Of a DNA stretch of 64,000 nucleotides, positions 1-12,460 are shown in pieces. This DNA is from Chrysemys picta bellii. Its lineage: Eukaryota > Chordata > Testudines > Emydidae. The stretch spans positions 33,330,998 through 33,394,997 of the forward strand of contig NC_088791.1 of assembly GCF_011386835.1 (NCBI RefSeq). The letters run 5' to 3'. Every line of letters starts with the position of its first letter. Position 1 is the first letter of the stretch. Below the pieces are notes generated by a model. It was given only the letters and a program-made list of their open reading frames with translations, was not told the DNA's origin and did no database searches. A program made the position numbers and the translations under genes.

Positions 1-195
1 TCCAGGAATTATGGCAGAAAATATAGAGTATTGCATATATTTGCTGAAAGGATTGCTAGACAAATGAAGCTTTTGTCTTTAAATATGTTCTCTTCTTCAA
101 GTCATACTTTTTCCTTTTACCTTTTATTATTTTGGATTTTTTGTTTGGTGTGGCTCCATTTTTGTAATGAGGTTTGAATTAATTGGGCTGTGCCT

Positions 196-320
196 GGGGC
201 CCAGTCCTGCAATATGTTAATCACAACAGTCATCCTTTCTTATGTGAGTAGACACCATTGGGATTGACATTTACTTGGGTGAAGGTTTACTTGTGTTAAC
301 AAGGGTTTTTGGGATCAGGC
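196..320. repeat. Short palindromic MITE-like repeat, diverged
   Basis: The stretch opens near CCCAGTCCTGCAA and closes near TTTTGGGATCAGGC. The ends are roughly inverted copies, with a centre around ACACCATTGGGATTGAC. This is the general form of a small foldback repeat common in turtles and other amniotes. Copies of related form occur at 13853-13965. Boundaries are approximate and no target duplication is clear. Confidence 0.35.
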
Positions 321-1494
321 TGTAACTGAAAGCATTCCTGTATTCACACCCTACAAGCTTTTGTAATAATCTTTGTGCAAATTACACCTTGCGAGGTATC
401 ATTTAAAATAAAATAACACTGATCATCAATATTCTTATGTAATGTATGTACAAAATATGTATTAAGAGTTATGAATATAAGATGAAATTATGACTACAAT
501 GTGTTTACCACACAAGTCTGGTGAGGGGGTCAACTGATTTCTCAAAGACAAAGGGAAAGCTAGTACCTCTAGCCAGGTGTCATCAAAGCTGATTGGCAAT
601 CACCTATCAAGTGGCCATTCTTTGGCAATGAAGGACAGGAACAGATGGATCTGCATTTTAGCAAAAAACAACATGGAACCTCTTTCACCATAAGACTCCA
701 TTCCTCCATCCTCACAACTGGAATTAACTTTGTCTAGGAGTAATTTCAAAGGGTGACTGTACTGTACAAATGATGGGCAAAAGCACCCCAAGCTATCTCT
801 CCTGATCTCTCCCTATCTCTCTCTCCTTCACCTCAGAAGACAAAAGAACCAGCCCTTTGACATTGGGGGAATTCCTGACGTGAGAATTTGGTCAGCAATG
901 TTGCTGGGAACCTGTGGTAAGGATTTTACCTTGAACCAAGTCTAGTTTGTTTTATCTACCAGAAAGCGTTTTATCTTTTTTTTCTCTTGTAACCATTTTT
1001 TACTTCAATGCCTTATACTAGTACTCACTTAAAATCTATCTCTTTGTAGTTAAATAAACTTACTTTGTTTTTAATACAAACTAATCCAGTGTTGTGTTTA
1101 AACTGAGGTGTTTGGATAACTCTAGTTATGGTAGCAAACTGTTATGTATTGATCCCATAGAGGGCTAATGGATTTCTAATATGTGAACTTCCTAGGAGAG
1201 GCCTGGGAAGAACACATGTTTTGGGGAAAATTCAGAAATGGGAGTATGTTGGGGAAACCCAGCATGTAGTAACCCAGGGTGGAAGCTAGGGTGTGGCTGG
1301 AATGTTGCTGACAGGCTGCTGCGGTCAGAACTGCAGGGCTAGGGTTGTAGCGACACACAGATACTCAGAGTGTGACCAGCATGCTGTGAGGCTGTTTGTG
1401 AGTGACCCAGGTTGGGAGCTATAACAGCAAAGCATTGTGAGGCACTCAAGCTGCAGGGATCACTGGTCTGGATTGCACCCTGGAATGTGATACA
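321..1494 (+). repeat. Probable endogenous retroviral LTR (solo), diverged
   Basis: The segment begins TGTAACTGAAAG, ends near GTGATACA, and carries a TAAATAAA poly(A)-type signal near 1051 after a T-rich tract. No coding frame of note is present. Composition and overall form match reptilian solo LTRs, but I cannot confirm a target-site duplication, so both ends are approximate. The small ORFs on both strands carry no recognisable domain. Confidence 0.35.
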
Positions 1495-1577
1495 GGCCCC
1501 ATGGTCAATTGCTTGGGTATATAAAGCTAATAATTAAGGACAAACTCCTGCTTGCACTGAAGTCAATATGTGTAGCT

Positions 1578-1925
1578 CAGTGATTCTCAAATTGTGGGTT
1601 GGGACCCCAAAGTGGGTCGCAACCCCATTTTAATATGATCGCCAGGAAGGGTTAGACTTGCTGGGGCCCAGGGCCGAAGCCCGAGGGCTTCCACCCTGTG
1701 CAGTGGGGTTCAGGTTACAGGTCCCTGCCTGGGTCTGAAGCCCTGGGGATTCGGCTTTGGGCCACCCCCTCCCCAGGGCTGTGGGCTCTGGCTTTGGCTT
1801 TGGCTCCCACACCCAGTGCGGCAGGGCTTGGACAGACATAGGCTTTGGTCCCCCCTCCTGGAGTTGTGTAGTAATTTTTGTTGTCAGAATGGGGGTTGGG
1901 GTGTAATGAACTTTGAGAACCACTG
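1578..1925. mobile_element. Non-autonomous hAT (Charlie-like) MITE
   Basis: The terminal inverted repeats read CAGTGATTCTCAAA at the left and TTTGAGAACCACTG at the right, the classic hAT/Charlie form. The 8-bp flanks GTGTAGCT (1570-1577) and TTGTAGCC (1926-1933) match at six of eight positions, as expected of an aged hAT target duplication. The interior is GC-rich and has no transposase. The open frames it contains are shadows of the simple GC-rich composition. Confidence 0.8.
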
Positions 1926-1933
1926 TTGTAGCC

Positions 1934-3283
1934 AATTCTTAGCTGCAATTACTATATTCAAGAATTTGATCCCAGATAGAGGCTCACCAAACCTGGGAAA
2001 GACAGGCAAGTCCCCGAATCTGAGGCCTAGATTCAAACAAAGAGAAGGGTATCATTGTATTCCCAGATGTAAATTGAGTGAAATTATGTCAGTTATATGT
2101 TGACTACAGGTAATGAACCAGTTGAGGAAAACATGAGCTGACTTGAACCTTTGCCAAAAACTTAAACTGATCCACATTTCTTGGAAATACCATTGTTTTG
2201 TCCAAGTCTTGAAGAATCAATATCAAATGAGGCTATTCTTGCGGTTTCTTTTTAAGAAAATGAAACCAAGAAGTAGTAGAGGGCAGTTTCTTAGTTGAAA
2301 TAAACTGTCATAGCTCCATTGACTTCAATAAAATCAATGGAGCTATGACAATATACACCAACTAAAGGATAAACCCCCAGAAATCTTATCAGAAAGTCTA
2401 CTATAATGAGTGCCACCCTGATCGTCCCAATTTTGAATTAACTGGTACATGTATTCATACACCCACATGGTTAACTCGCTGGGGACACTGATCTACGTAT
2501 CTGTACATATATTGGTTGACTGGGAGCACCCAAACTACTTGGTGGTTAAGGTCTTGCTCTATTCTTGCTTCTCCCAGCTCCAAAATATTTTTAAAATCTT
2601 CTGTTAGTTGCAGATTTTGTAACACCCCCTTGATCCTTCCTTGGATTAGTCTAGAACAACACTCCAGAGCATTGAGTAGTTATTGCTACACTGATGAGCA
2701 GGGTATTAATGGATAGATAGAACTGAAAAGCCTACCAGACCCCCTTGTGCAGTTGTTTGGCTGGAGAAGCACTTGGAGGAGGGGACACAGGAGGGATCTG
2801 GAAATGTGCAGTTTTCTTCTGGGATGAGAGTAAAGGCAAGAAAGTACTATAATAAATCTGAAGGAGCCACTAAAGTCTAATCTGTTTGTCACTAATTGAC
2901 ACACTGAGGATTTACTCAGTAGTGATACTAATCTGGGTTTAGAAGTTCTCAAATATGTTCATATTTAAAAAAAATCAGTAAATATTGATTAGCGTGGTCA
3001 GCCTGAATGACTCCTCTTGAGACCTTTATTGTATATGGGCTGAAATGCAATATTATGCAATAGGTTTCTGTAATTATTTAAGAATTACAATTTTTTATTA
3101 TTGATGTATCCGTTACAGCGTATGCAGTGTCACACCATAGGAATTATGTCTAGAAATAGTGTAGCAATTGTAGTAATAACTCCAGGCTTTATTGCTATAG
3201 AGTGTACACTGCTTCAGAAATATAGACCTTAAATAGTTCTGATGCCACATGGAAAACGTAGATGATTATGTAGTTTATACTAT
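1934..3283. other. Intergenic stretch, no gene seen
   Basis: No splice-flanked open frame, RNA gene or family-level protein match is visible on either strand. The only structure is a perfect 16-nt hairpin at 2307-2349, listed separately. Confidence 0.6.
2307..2349. repeat. Perfect 16-bp inverted repeat (core of a palindromic MITE)
   Basis: The arms GTCATAGCTCCATTGA (2307-2322) and TCAATGGAGCTATGAC (2334-2349) are perfect reverse complements around an 11-nt loop. The following ACACCAACT resembles the outer arm of a common amniote foldback repeat. It is probably the eroded centre of a small transposon copy. Confidence 0.6.
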
Positions 3284-3561
3284 GGGCTGGTCTACACTGG
3301 GTGGGGGGATCGATCTAAGATACGCAACTTCAGCTACGCGAATAGTATCTTAGATCGAATTATCTGGGGTCCACACGGCGCGGGATCGACGGACGTGGCT
3401 CCCCCATCGACTGCGCTACCGCCGCTCGCTCTGGTGGAGTTCCGGAGTCGACGGGGAGCGCGTTCGGGGATCGATATATCGCGTCTTAACGAGACACGAT
3501 ATATCGATCCCCGCTAGATCGATTACTATCCACCGATCCGGTGGGTAGCGAAGACGTACCC
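3284..3561. mobile_element. GC-rich, CpG-dense palindromic MITE
   Basis: The element opens GGGCTGGTCTACACTGG and closes GTAGCGAAGACGTACCC, imperfect terminal inverted repeats of a family abundant in turtle genomes. The inside holds nested palindromes: CGATCTAAGATAC with GTATCTTAGATCG near 3310-3358, and GGGGATCGATATATCG with its complement near 3466-3514. It has many CpGs, unlike the AT-rich surroundings. No protein is encoded. The flanks match only partly as an 8-bp duplication. Confidence 0.65.
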
Positions 3562-3744
3562 TATGATAGTCTTTGTTAGAAGTGTATTTTCTACACTTTT
3601 TGTCCATCAGTATTTATTATTAAAGTTATTTACATGAACACAATATCTTCATTTAGAAAAGAATGGATTGGACTTTTCTGGTTCATATAATTCTTGATCC
3701 TTGAATTCACTAAGAGCCTTCAAATCCCAATACAATTTCAGTGG

Positions 3745-3847
3745 GAGTTTCATAGATTTTAAAGGCTAGATGGGACCGCTATTATTGTGTCTATCCTGAT
3801 CTCCTGCATAATGCAGAGCATGGGATTTTATTCTGTGATTCCTGAAT
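3745..3847 (-). repeat. CR1 LINE 3' end, antisense (first part of a split copy)
   Basis: The stretch from TTTCATAGATTTTAAAGG through GATCTCCTGCATAATGC to ATTCTGTGATTCCTG is the antisense 3' end of an amniote CR1 LINE. The copy breaks off at about 3847 and resumes beyond an inserted LTR at about 4629. Confidence 0.7.
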
Positions 3848-3852
3848 GTAAC

Positions 3853-4623
3853 TGTGAGGAGAGGTGTTGACCCTTTTCAAACCCTGTGGGAGACAATGTG
3901 GGCCAGAAGGGGCCAATTAACCTGGAGGGGAGCCAGGAATTGATAAAGTCTAATTGCAGAGGAAGTCCAACTGGGATAGGATTATAAAGCCAGGAAGTGA
4001 GAGCAGGAGGAGGCTACAGGGAAGGAACTACAGTCACTCTCTAGAGTGAGAGGGAGTTGTTCAGGGACAAGGAGGAAATACAGGGAGATATAAGCCCTGG
4101 GATCCTGCCCTACACTAGGGAGTCTGGCAAGAGGCCGAAAATGGTGAAGGAGCCAGGGTGAGCAGAGGAAGTTCTGGTGGTAAACCCAGAGATAGACCAG
4201 GAGAGAAAGAGGTGGGGTAGGGAGGTGCCCATGGAAACAGCAACAGGGACTGAGATTGAGCAGACCTGGATTGTAAATTGTAGAGTCCCTGCACTGGAAT
4301 CTGGAGTTATGAGTGGGCATGGGTTCCTCCTGCTAGTCACTGGGAAGTGGCACAGGACCTAGAGGTGGAATAGAAGACTGTCTGAGGTGATATCTTGTCT
4401 GAGGTGATAAGCTTGTCTGGCGGGAGTTTGATATCCCAGAAGGGGGGACTGTATCGTGATCTGGCCGGAGGGCCAGGTCACAAAGAGGGAGCACTTTGAA
4501 TCACAAAGAGAAAGAGGGACCACAGTGCTAGTGACCAACAACACGGGGAGCCACATGAGGCAAAAGTTAAATCCCAGACCCAGCCACAAGGAGGTGGATC
4601 TGTAATAAGTGGAGCCCTTTACA
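3853..4623 (+). mobile_element. Solo LTR of an endogenous retrovirus, inserted in CR1
   Basis: The 771-bp unit starts TGTGAGGAGAGG and ends CCCTTTACA. It is flanked by a perfect 5-bp target duplication, GTAAC (3848-3852 and 4624-4628). A TATA-like ATTATAAAG lies near 3980. The host sequence on both sides is one antisense CR1 copy that reads on across the insert. There are no internal retroviral genes, so this is a solo LTR left after recombination. Confidence 0.75.
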
Positions 4624-4628
4624 GTAAC

Positions 4629-4830
4629 CCATAACTTCTGGTGGAGCTAGAGCATATGTTTTAGACAAATATCCAATCTTTAATTTAAAGACTCCAAGTG
4701 ACAAAGAATCCATGACATCGCTAGGAAAGTTTTTCAAATAGTTAGGTACCCTCACTGTTAAAAATGTGCACCTTATTTCTAGTCTGAATTTGTCCAACTT
4801 CAGATTCCAGCCACTGCAGATTTTCTCTTC
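4629..4830 (-). repeat. CR1 LINE, antisense (second part of the split copy)
   Basis: Beginning at AACTTCTGGTGGAGCTAG, this matches the CR1 region directly upstream (in LINE orientation) of the piece at 3745-3847. It includes the typical ACCCTCACTGTTAAAAATG and CTTATTTCTAGTCTGAA blocks. The two parts are one insertion interrupted by the solo LTR. Confidence 0.7.
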
Positions 4831-4929
4831 TCCCCTCCCCTGCTCCTTTGGAAATATACCTTTACTGCCACAGCACTTGATGCAGTGCTTGCAGTTGATA
4901 TAGATTATTGCCTGAAGACTTCTTTTAAA

Positions 4930-5590
4930 CTTACTTTTGAAGCAGCTTTTAGTATCATACTGGCTTAACTACAGTCACAATCCAAATTAGATTCGTATAA
5001 TTTAAAAAATCTTGACCTTGAAAAAAGAATTGGGTCTATTGATGATTCTACTAATAAATTGGAACATAAAACTATTGAATTGAAACACAAAATTAGAATT
5101 CAAAAAACATTTAACTGGTGTCATTATAAAAGATGGCATGTCCTTACACTATAAAATAGAGGTTATGGAGAATAATAACCAGGTATGTAATATTTGTATT
5201 TGTGGCCTGCCAGAAATGCTAATAATTGAGTCCTATAATGAAATTTAATATTTTTGGAATTGGTTTAGAACAAAAGATTACCCTTCCTTGCTAAATTCTT
5301 AAATGTTTTAAAATACCTAAAGAAAGTAACTAAGAACTTAAAATTGTGTTCTCAGCTGCTCTCCTTAATTCTTCTTTACTCAATAGAAATTTAATTGTCA
5401 TTTGTACCGTTTGATAAAGAAATATTATGCAGATGGTTGGGATTTGAAAAAGAAGTTTTCTAAGGAAAAAGATTCACCTTTTCCCTGAAATAACAGACTA
5501 CAGAAACATAAAGAAAATACCTGAGTTTGAGATATTAAAAAGGCAGATCATTATGACTCCCATTTGTGCCTTTGAGAAGCTCTCCTGTGA
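4930..5590 (+). pseudogene. Possible L1/Tx1-type LINE ORF1 remnant
   Basis: A conceptual reading of the plus strand around 5140-5220 gives a stretch resembling the coiled-coil-to-RRM junction of L1-type ORF1 proteins: an ENNNQVCNICICGLPEM-like motif after a lysine- and glutamate-rich helix. Further on come many stops. L1 ORF1 is an RNA-binding trimeric chaperone of the LINE RNP. This copy cannot code. The match is by eye only and could be chance similarity in AT-rich DNA. Confidence 0.35.
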
Positions 5591-8446
5591 CAGTTGTTGA
5601 TAACCAATATGGGCTTTATCCTCAGCTGTGCTGCTGACCTCACACTTGGTCCAGCCTAGGGTGGGGTAAGCAGAGACACCTTTTTGCCTCCTTGGTCCTG
5701 GGGCCAGTTAGAATAAGTTAATGGCTATGATGCCTGGAGCAGTCCTAGATCCTTTCCACTGACTAGAGTTCACTGGAGTGCAGCGTGCTTTGGCCATGCC
5801 CTCTCAAACCTTCAAAATGCCCCCTTCTTGCTAAAGCCCTTGGTCCATGCTCCGGTCACTTTTAGCCATCTTTGCTGTAACTCTTTTCTCTCTGTCCTCA
5901 CCATTATCTCACCATTCCTCTCTAGTCTGTTAAACTCACCCAAGGTATTTTAATCTCCCTTCTCCCATTCTGTTTCAACCATCTCCTCCTCCTCCGCAAA
6001 TGCCTTTGCTTCCTTCTTCTTTCCTTCCCATCATGGTAAAACTCCTCCTACAAAAGATCCCCATTGGCTTTAGTGGATTTTGGATTGGGCCCATAATGTA
6101 CAAATACAACTCTTAATTGCCTGTTATACTATACTGTGTCTTTATCCCCTTGGTCATTAGGCTTTAAACTCTTTGAGATAGTGAAGCAGTGTATTAAAAA
6201 TTAGTCTTCTGGGAATTAGCACTGGTAAAGGAGGGATTTTTATGTGAAATATTTCTGTTCATAGGAATTGGAAGAGGGTCTGTCCTTGGACTATCATGCT
6301 GGGAAAAGGAGTGGAAAAGCAGAAGACTTTAGCTTTAATGTTACTATAATCCAATAAACATCTATTTCTAAAATACCTAAGGTAATCTTGGATCCACTTG
6401 GAGGGAAAGAAATTGCAATGAGCATTTCAGAGAGCTCAAAGCAAACCGATTATTTTAATTTACAGTATCTCATAAGCCTCCTATGAACTGAACTCACATT
6501 GACTTCAGTGGGAGTTCTTTGCATGGAGGGATAGGAATGTAAGACTAAAACCAAAAATGTTTAAAGTAAATGTGAATCTGCAAGTGGAAAAAGCAGGGCA
6601 GCTGTTGATCAGTACAGAAGATGTTCATTAATTCTCCTGTCATTGATCTGGTAGCCTATGTCGCTTTGCTTTTCCACAGAGATTTAATAGCAGATCAAGG
6701 TGTATGTGAGGGGGAAGGGGGGATAGTGATATGTTACTAACACTTCATTACTTTTATAAAAGATACTAAATAACTTTTGCTCACACAATGAAAATATATA
6801 TTTAAATACTTTAAAATAAATAACATATATCATAATAAAAGAACTACATTATATGATGCAATATCCTTGATTTCTTGTTTTCTCGTGTCTGTATTTATTC
6901 CGCCCCCCACTGTTTTTGCCTTATTAGTTGATACAGGTTTAAGATTTTTGTCCTCCTCTTCAAGGCTCTGCAGAGCTGTTCTTCTCTCTTATCCCGTCCC
7001 ACCCTGTCCCGTTTGCTCTATGAAATGACACTAGTGTGAAACTGGCACAAAGTAGCAGTGAACCAAACTCTATACCAATACTCTGCGTGATGGTTTAGTA
7101 CTGGAATTTTGCAGATACTATATGTGCTATTTGTCACTGGTAAAGATCCATAGTTGTACAAACCATTGCATATGGTACCTAACTAGACCTTTCCCTGTCT
7201 CACTCACTCTCATTCTGTAGTGTGATATGCTGTTTAACTCACTATGCTTTTTGTAAGATGAAATTTAATGCTATTTATTTATTTCACTTACAGAAAGCAA
7301 GTAAATATTCCTAACTGACTACAAATTGAAAAATTGAAAGGATACCTAAATCGTTTCTTTACTCAATTGTTTGTTGGACATTAAGTGCTATAATTCTAAT
7401 CATGGTGTTATTCTAGGATAACTATAATATTTATTACTGATTGAAGTAGTATAACAATAATTAATGTCCATTATTAAGGAATAAACCACTTCAGGTTGTG
7501 CACTTACTGTGTTCTGACCACATGTATGAGGTGCAAAAGGCACAATGTGAAATTGAAAGTCTGCTTCCCTGAGGTAGACTTTAAATATGGGATTTCATTT
7601 GGTGTTGACTTCAATAAAATGAAATTGTGTTTACTGTTTGCCTCATCTTGAGACCACATTAGCTGTAATGACAGAAAGCATTAGTAATAAATTACTACTG
7701 GGAAATCTAGATACCTCAGATTGAGCATCCCATCTGGTAGGTGGTTGTAGAAGATAACAGGCCTGCTCCAAACTGTATATTCTCTGGCACAATTCATAGT
7801 GTCATCAATACTGAAAAATGCAAGACATTTTTTTCTTGTACTAAGTCAGTGTGTATAGATAAATAAGAAATACAGTCTCTCAGTAAAGGTCCCATTTACA
7901 TTACACACAATAGCAGTTTTCTTCAGTTCCAACTCTCATGTTAGGCTGGATGGGCTACTAAGTAGTATACCTGGGTTCAAACAATGTATTCTAGCATAAA
8001 GGCCAAATTTGCTACTGGAGTAAATGGATACAACATCAATTAAAAATAATGGGACTTATGCCTTCTTATTCCAGGGCTGAAATTGGGCTCTTGGTATCTG
8101 TGAATTTTTTTAAAAAGTACCAATGTTGTTGCTTTTATGAATTACTTATATTACAATAGTGCATAGAGGCTTTAATAAGGTCTTATTGAGCTATGCATCG
8201 TAAAACCACATCAGACAAAGGTAATCTTTATCCCACACAGGTCAATGTCTAGGATTATGACAAGACATAACCGTGAATAAACAGACAGGGGTGGGATGGG
8301 GGCAATTATATTAAGGAGTTAGTTCCAGATAGCCACCTGCCTAGCTGGTGTCAAATAGTGATTTGTAGGCATCCTGGCACATGGTTCAGATACATTCACA
8401 CAGGAAAATGTTTATAACATATCCAGAGAGAGAACAAACAAAAAAT
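5591..8446. other. Intergenic stretch, no gene seen
   Basis: Plain AT-rich sequence. 5790-6200 is pyrimidine-rich and ends in a TTTAAACTCTTTGAGATAGTG block that may be an old LINE 3' end. 7985-8095 looks like a worn palindromic MITE (GGCCAAATTTGCTACTGG ... AGGGCTGAAATTGGGCTC). No splice-flanked exon or RNA gene was recognised. Confidence 0.5.
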
Positions 8447-8580
8447 TAAGGGCAATATTTTCAAGAGTGCTCAAGAGTTGGCACAACTCAATTCCCACTG
8501 AAGTCCATGGGAGTTCCACACTTGACTTCCATGGAAACAGAGTTAGGCAATACTGAGTGCTTTTGAAAATTCCGCCCTAA
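8447..8580. mobile_element. Palindromic MITE
   Basis: The left end AAGGGCAATATTTTCAAGAG and the right end TTTTGAAAATTCCGCCCTAA are inverted copies. Sub-arms around CACTGAAGTCCATGGGAG and CTTCCATGGAAAC add a second hairpin. No coding capacity. This is a common foldback repeat type in turtles and crocodilians. Confidence 0.55.
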
Positions 8581-10207
8581 ATAATTACATATATGCTGAG
8601 TGTCGAAGGCCCCACTTGCCTACAGTGAGAAAAGCAGAGGACCCCAAGAGACTTTTCTGTGCAGATCTCACTTATCTGGAAAGCACTTATATACTATGGC
8701 TTTGGGTGCTATACAGACAGGTACCCCATAGACAAGTAGAAGGAAGGAGACAATCAGATCAAGCCACTGATGATCTCAATAACCATTGTTAAACTTGATT
8801 GTTTGTGTAGTGAAGATGGGACCTTTGACCATTTCAGCATCAGTTTTTTTATGTACCATGAAAAGTTGGTGCATAGTTTAGTAGATTTTTTTTTGTTTAG
8901 AAACTGTTTCACTTTGAATAAAAATGATGAGGAGAAAATATAACTTAACGGTATGGTGAGAATGAAAGCCAAGATTAGATTATGCCTTTCTAGCTCCACT
9001 GAGGTCTGCAACCTTATACGAAAACAACAAATCACATGGAACATTTTAATTTTGTTGTCATTGATAATTTTCTGTTACCTTTGTTATGCTAGCATTCAGC
9101 TGGATAGATCCAGGCAGGGCAGTGTGCATTTTAGTCATCTGCTGAATTAAAAGGTCATGATGTATGAACAATACAATTACCCAGTCACAAAGCAGTTCAG
9201 TGATTTTTAAAAAAAAAATTCATACCAGGAGCTGTATTGCTATTGAATACAACACTTTTTCCACTTGAAAGTTTTCACATAAAATGGAAAAAATAAAACC
9301 ACTTGAGAGAGGGTGGGTATCATATACAATGCTCTTCACTTTCCTAGGGGATTACAGGCATTCATCTGTTTCTTGTATTCCACGCCTCTGCTATTGAACT
9401 GATTATCATGTGATAAACACAATGCCCACCCCCATTCTTACCCACATCTCCTCCCCCTTCCCCTCCTCCAGTTTTTTCCTTTTGCATAATCTTGCAAGTG
9501 AGTAATTCAGTATATCAAGATCATTTAAAGCAATCTCAAAGGTGTCACTACACAGCATTCCATTACAGGAGCTCACACCTTCATTTAGTAGTTTCTCCCA
9601 GTGGGTTTTTAACTATATAATGTAGAAATTACATTTAGCTTGCCAATAATTTTCTGAGTCAATGTATATGGATATCAGTAAATGAGTGAAAACTAAACAT
9701 TTCCATAATCCTAATGTTAGCAACTAGGTATTTATCTTACACATTACAAGGCTTTTTTTTTTCTCAATGGCAATATACTATGCCAAGAATGACACTGAGC
9801 ACTTAAAATCTTCAGAGCACTTGACAGACATGAATACTTGTAACACTCCTGTGAGGTGTGATGTAGTAACCTTACTGTGTTACCACAGGTTTCATCTTGA
9901 CTCCTGCAGAAAAGACACAATCCCTATAGTCAAGTAAGTATTATGTCCTTTTAACAGATGGTCGCAAGGAAAGTCAATGTCAAAACCAAAATTAGAACTC
10001 AGGCGTTGTAATGCTATCCTGGTGACACAGGTCCATTAGCAAACTTTGGAAGTTTGCTGGCGTGTTATGCAATAGCGTTAATTTTGTCCCATCTGATGAA
10101 AGGAGGAGGATATGGGGACATGTGAAATATTCTGCTATTAGAGTAATCTTTGCTGACAAACATTTGATGGAGTAACAAGGCAGTGCTAGGCATCAGTGGT
10201 ACATTCT
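8581..10207. other. Intergenic stretch with a possible worn MIR SINE
   Basis: No gene seen. 9825-10035 contains pieces resembling an antisense MIR (AACACTCCTGTGAGGT, TATTATGTCCTTTTAACAG, then AATTAGAACTCAGG), but with a roughly 70-bp interruption. That assignment is weak. Confidence 0.4.
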
Positions 10208-10211
10208 CTGT

Positions 10212-10462
10212 TCCTATATCAGGGGGTAGCAGTGTTAGTCTTTATCCACAAAAACAACAAGGAGTCCAGTGGCACCTTAAAGACTCACAGATATATTTGG
10301 GCATAAGCTTTCATGGGTAAAAAACCCACTTTTTCAGATGCATGGAGTGGTAATTTTCACTCCATGCATCTAAAGAAGTGGGGTTTTTACCCATGAAAGC
10401 TTATGCCCAAATAAATCTTTTAGTCTTTAAGGTGCCACCAGACTACTTGTTGTCTCTGTTCA
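10212..10462. mobile_element. Foldback element with about 100-nt inverted arms
   Basis: The left arm carries GTTAGTCTTTATCCAC, AGTGGCACCTTAAAGACT, GGGCATAAGCTTTCATGG and CTCCATGCATCT-type blocks. The same blocks recur in reverse complement on the right, through AGCTTATGCCCAAATAAATC and TCTTTAAGGTGCCACC. The centre is the complementary pair ATGCATGGAGTG and CACTCCATGCAT at about 10338-10368. The RNA or single strand would form a long hairpin. The shorter copy at 60137-60207 shares the GTGGCACCTTA...AGACT core. Confidence 0.7.
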
Positions 10463-11645
10463 TAGTTATTGGAAGTGTTTCTTCAAAAGTAGTCATCCTT
10501 TGGCTGAGTGGGTGTCAAAGGGTTATGTGAAGGTAAATGGTATCCTCAGAAAGTAGGAGCACTGCATACAAACTAGGCGGGGAAGACGTGCTATGAATAT
10601 AAATATTCACTCTCTGAACTTTTAACTTCTGCCTTTGCAGCCGTTAATGGTGTTAAGATCAGCATAAAGATCTTATCAGATCCTCTGCATGAATTCAGTG
10701 TGTGGTGCTCATTTGATTTAATTGACCATTAATAAAGAAGACATCTGACAGGGAAGAAAAGATTTTGCTCTTGGCTCTGAAGGGAGGAAAAAGCTCTGCT
10801 ATGTCTTTTTTTTTAAAAAATACCCATCAATGAAAGAATATTCCAGAGTCTTAGAAATTAGATGGCCCGTGTGATTTGAAACTGAAAGCATCACAAGCTG
10901 AAATCCTTTGTGAGCATGATGATGGATGTTCGGTACAGAAAAATCACCAAGGCTATGGAAACAAAAGCAGTTATTGTAACACATTTCTAGATTCAAGGCT
11001 GTGGGCCTCCTTTACAGTTATTCTAAAAGCTGATGACAACTTTGCCTAACATGAAAAGGATTTCAGAGCTGTGTTTAACCTTTCAAGACTGTTTGAGCAA
11101 TTTACTAGAATGTTTAACTTTCAAAGATTGTGCTTCTTAAAAGCACTGGTAGGGGAATGTAAGCTAGTATTGATTCACCAGCTCAAATCCAAGGCCTAAG
11201 TGAAACTCAGGAAATGAAAAGGAAGAGTGAGAATCATAGAGAAATATCTCAAGCTAGAAACACAATTGGAGTAAGCCAAAGTTTCACACTGTGAACACAC
11301 TTATCCAGTGTTAACAGGTCAAACCTGTCATGGCTGGTTGATCTTTGTCAGTAATGAAGATGAGTGGTCAGGGACATCATTTATACCCAGTGTGGTCTCA
11401 AATACTCATTCTGCCAGCTGGTAATCTGAGTTAGCTAACATGTTTTTGATGTATCCACAGTACAGAGCTATTTTTCACTTGGACCCTAGAAGTAGGCTTT
11501 TAAGATAGAAAATGAGTGGACATTAGGTGCAGGATTAATAATAGCCAAATCTATTGTCGTTTATAAACATATAATTTGCATCACAAGGCTATGAAGAGAG
11601 AACTTCAGGAAAATCAGCACATTTCAGGATTATATGCAGAGTGAT
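10463..11645. other. Intergenic stretch, no gene seen
   Basis: AT-rich sequence with short chance ORFs only. No repeat family was recognised with confidence. Confidence 0.5.
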
Positions 11646-11649
11646 CAAA

Positions 11650-12460
11650 GCCCAGATTTCTCTTATTGTGCTCTGTTTACAGTTTTGTCAATTTGACTTA
11701 AAAGTGGCCCAAATCAAACTCCTTTTCTTCCCTCGCAAATATTCCCCAACTGCCTGCTTCTCTATTTCACTCAACACCTCCTCCCCTAGTCAGCTGAGCC
11801 TGCAACTTTGTGGTTATTTTTCTCCTTATATACAAATTCTGCTGCCTTGTCCTCCTCAGTATCTTTAAGATCTGTCCTTTCCTTCCTCTCTGCAGAGCTA
11901 AATCTTTCATTCAGGCCATCATTATATCCAGCCTTGACCACTGCAACATCCTCCTCTCTGGGCTCTCTAAAATCCACATTGCCCCACTCCAGTCCATACA
12001 CAAAATTGCAATGAAAATCATCTTCCTTCACTGTCCTTTTTACCATACCACTCTCCGCTCTGAATTCTTCATGGGCTCCCGATCTTCTATCACATTGAAT
12101 GTTTCCTGTCACAACCTTCCAAGCTCCAGAGAGCTTTGCCTTTCCCTCCTTATGAGTTGATTTTGCTTAATTTCCCTCCCTTTTCCCTTCCAGTGGCATC
12201 TCCCTCAGTGTCTCATATAAACACTTCCATTCCCCACCTATAAAATTGAAATGATGATAATCCTTCCCTATGCCCATCTCCACACTGTTTGTCTTGGCTA
12301 CTTAGATTGTAAGCTGTTTGGGGGCAGGGACTGTCTATTACTTTGGGGCCCGAATCTAGGTTGGGGCCTTGAGACACTACTTTATACAAGTTACAAATAC
12401 TATTACTACAATTTGTTCCTGGAATTGTTTCCCCTGTATAAGTGCACATCCTGGAATGAT
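11650..12460 (+). pseudogene. Ancient L2/L3-type LINE remnant (RT C-terminal region and 3' end)
   Basis: The frame around 11810-12160 contains a SLDHCNILLSGL motif followed by IHIAPLQSIHK and KIIFL, the region after the palm in reverse transcriptases of the CR1/L2/L3 clade. About 300 bp later, AGATTGTAAGCTGTTTGG and GGGCAGGGACTGTC give the L2/L3-like 3' end. The frame is broken and the copy cannot move. Such copies date to early amniotes. The 116-codon frame is a remnant, not a host gene. Confidence 0.6.
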
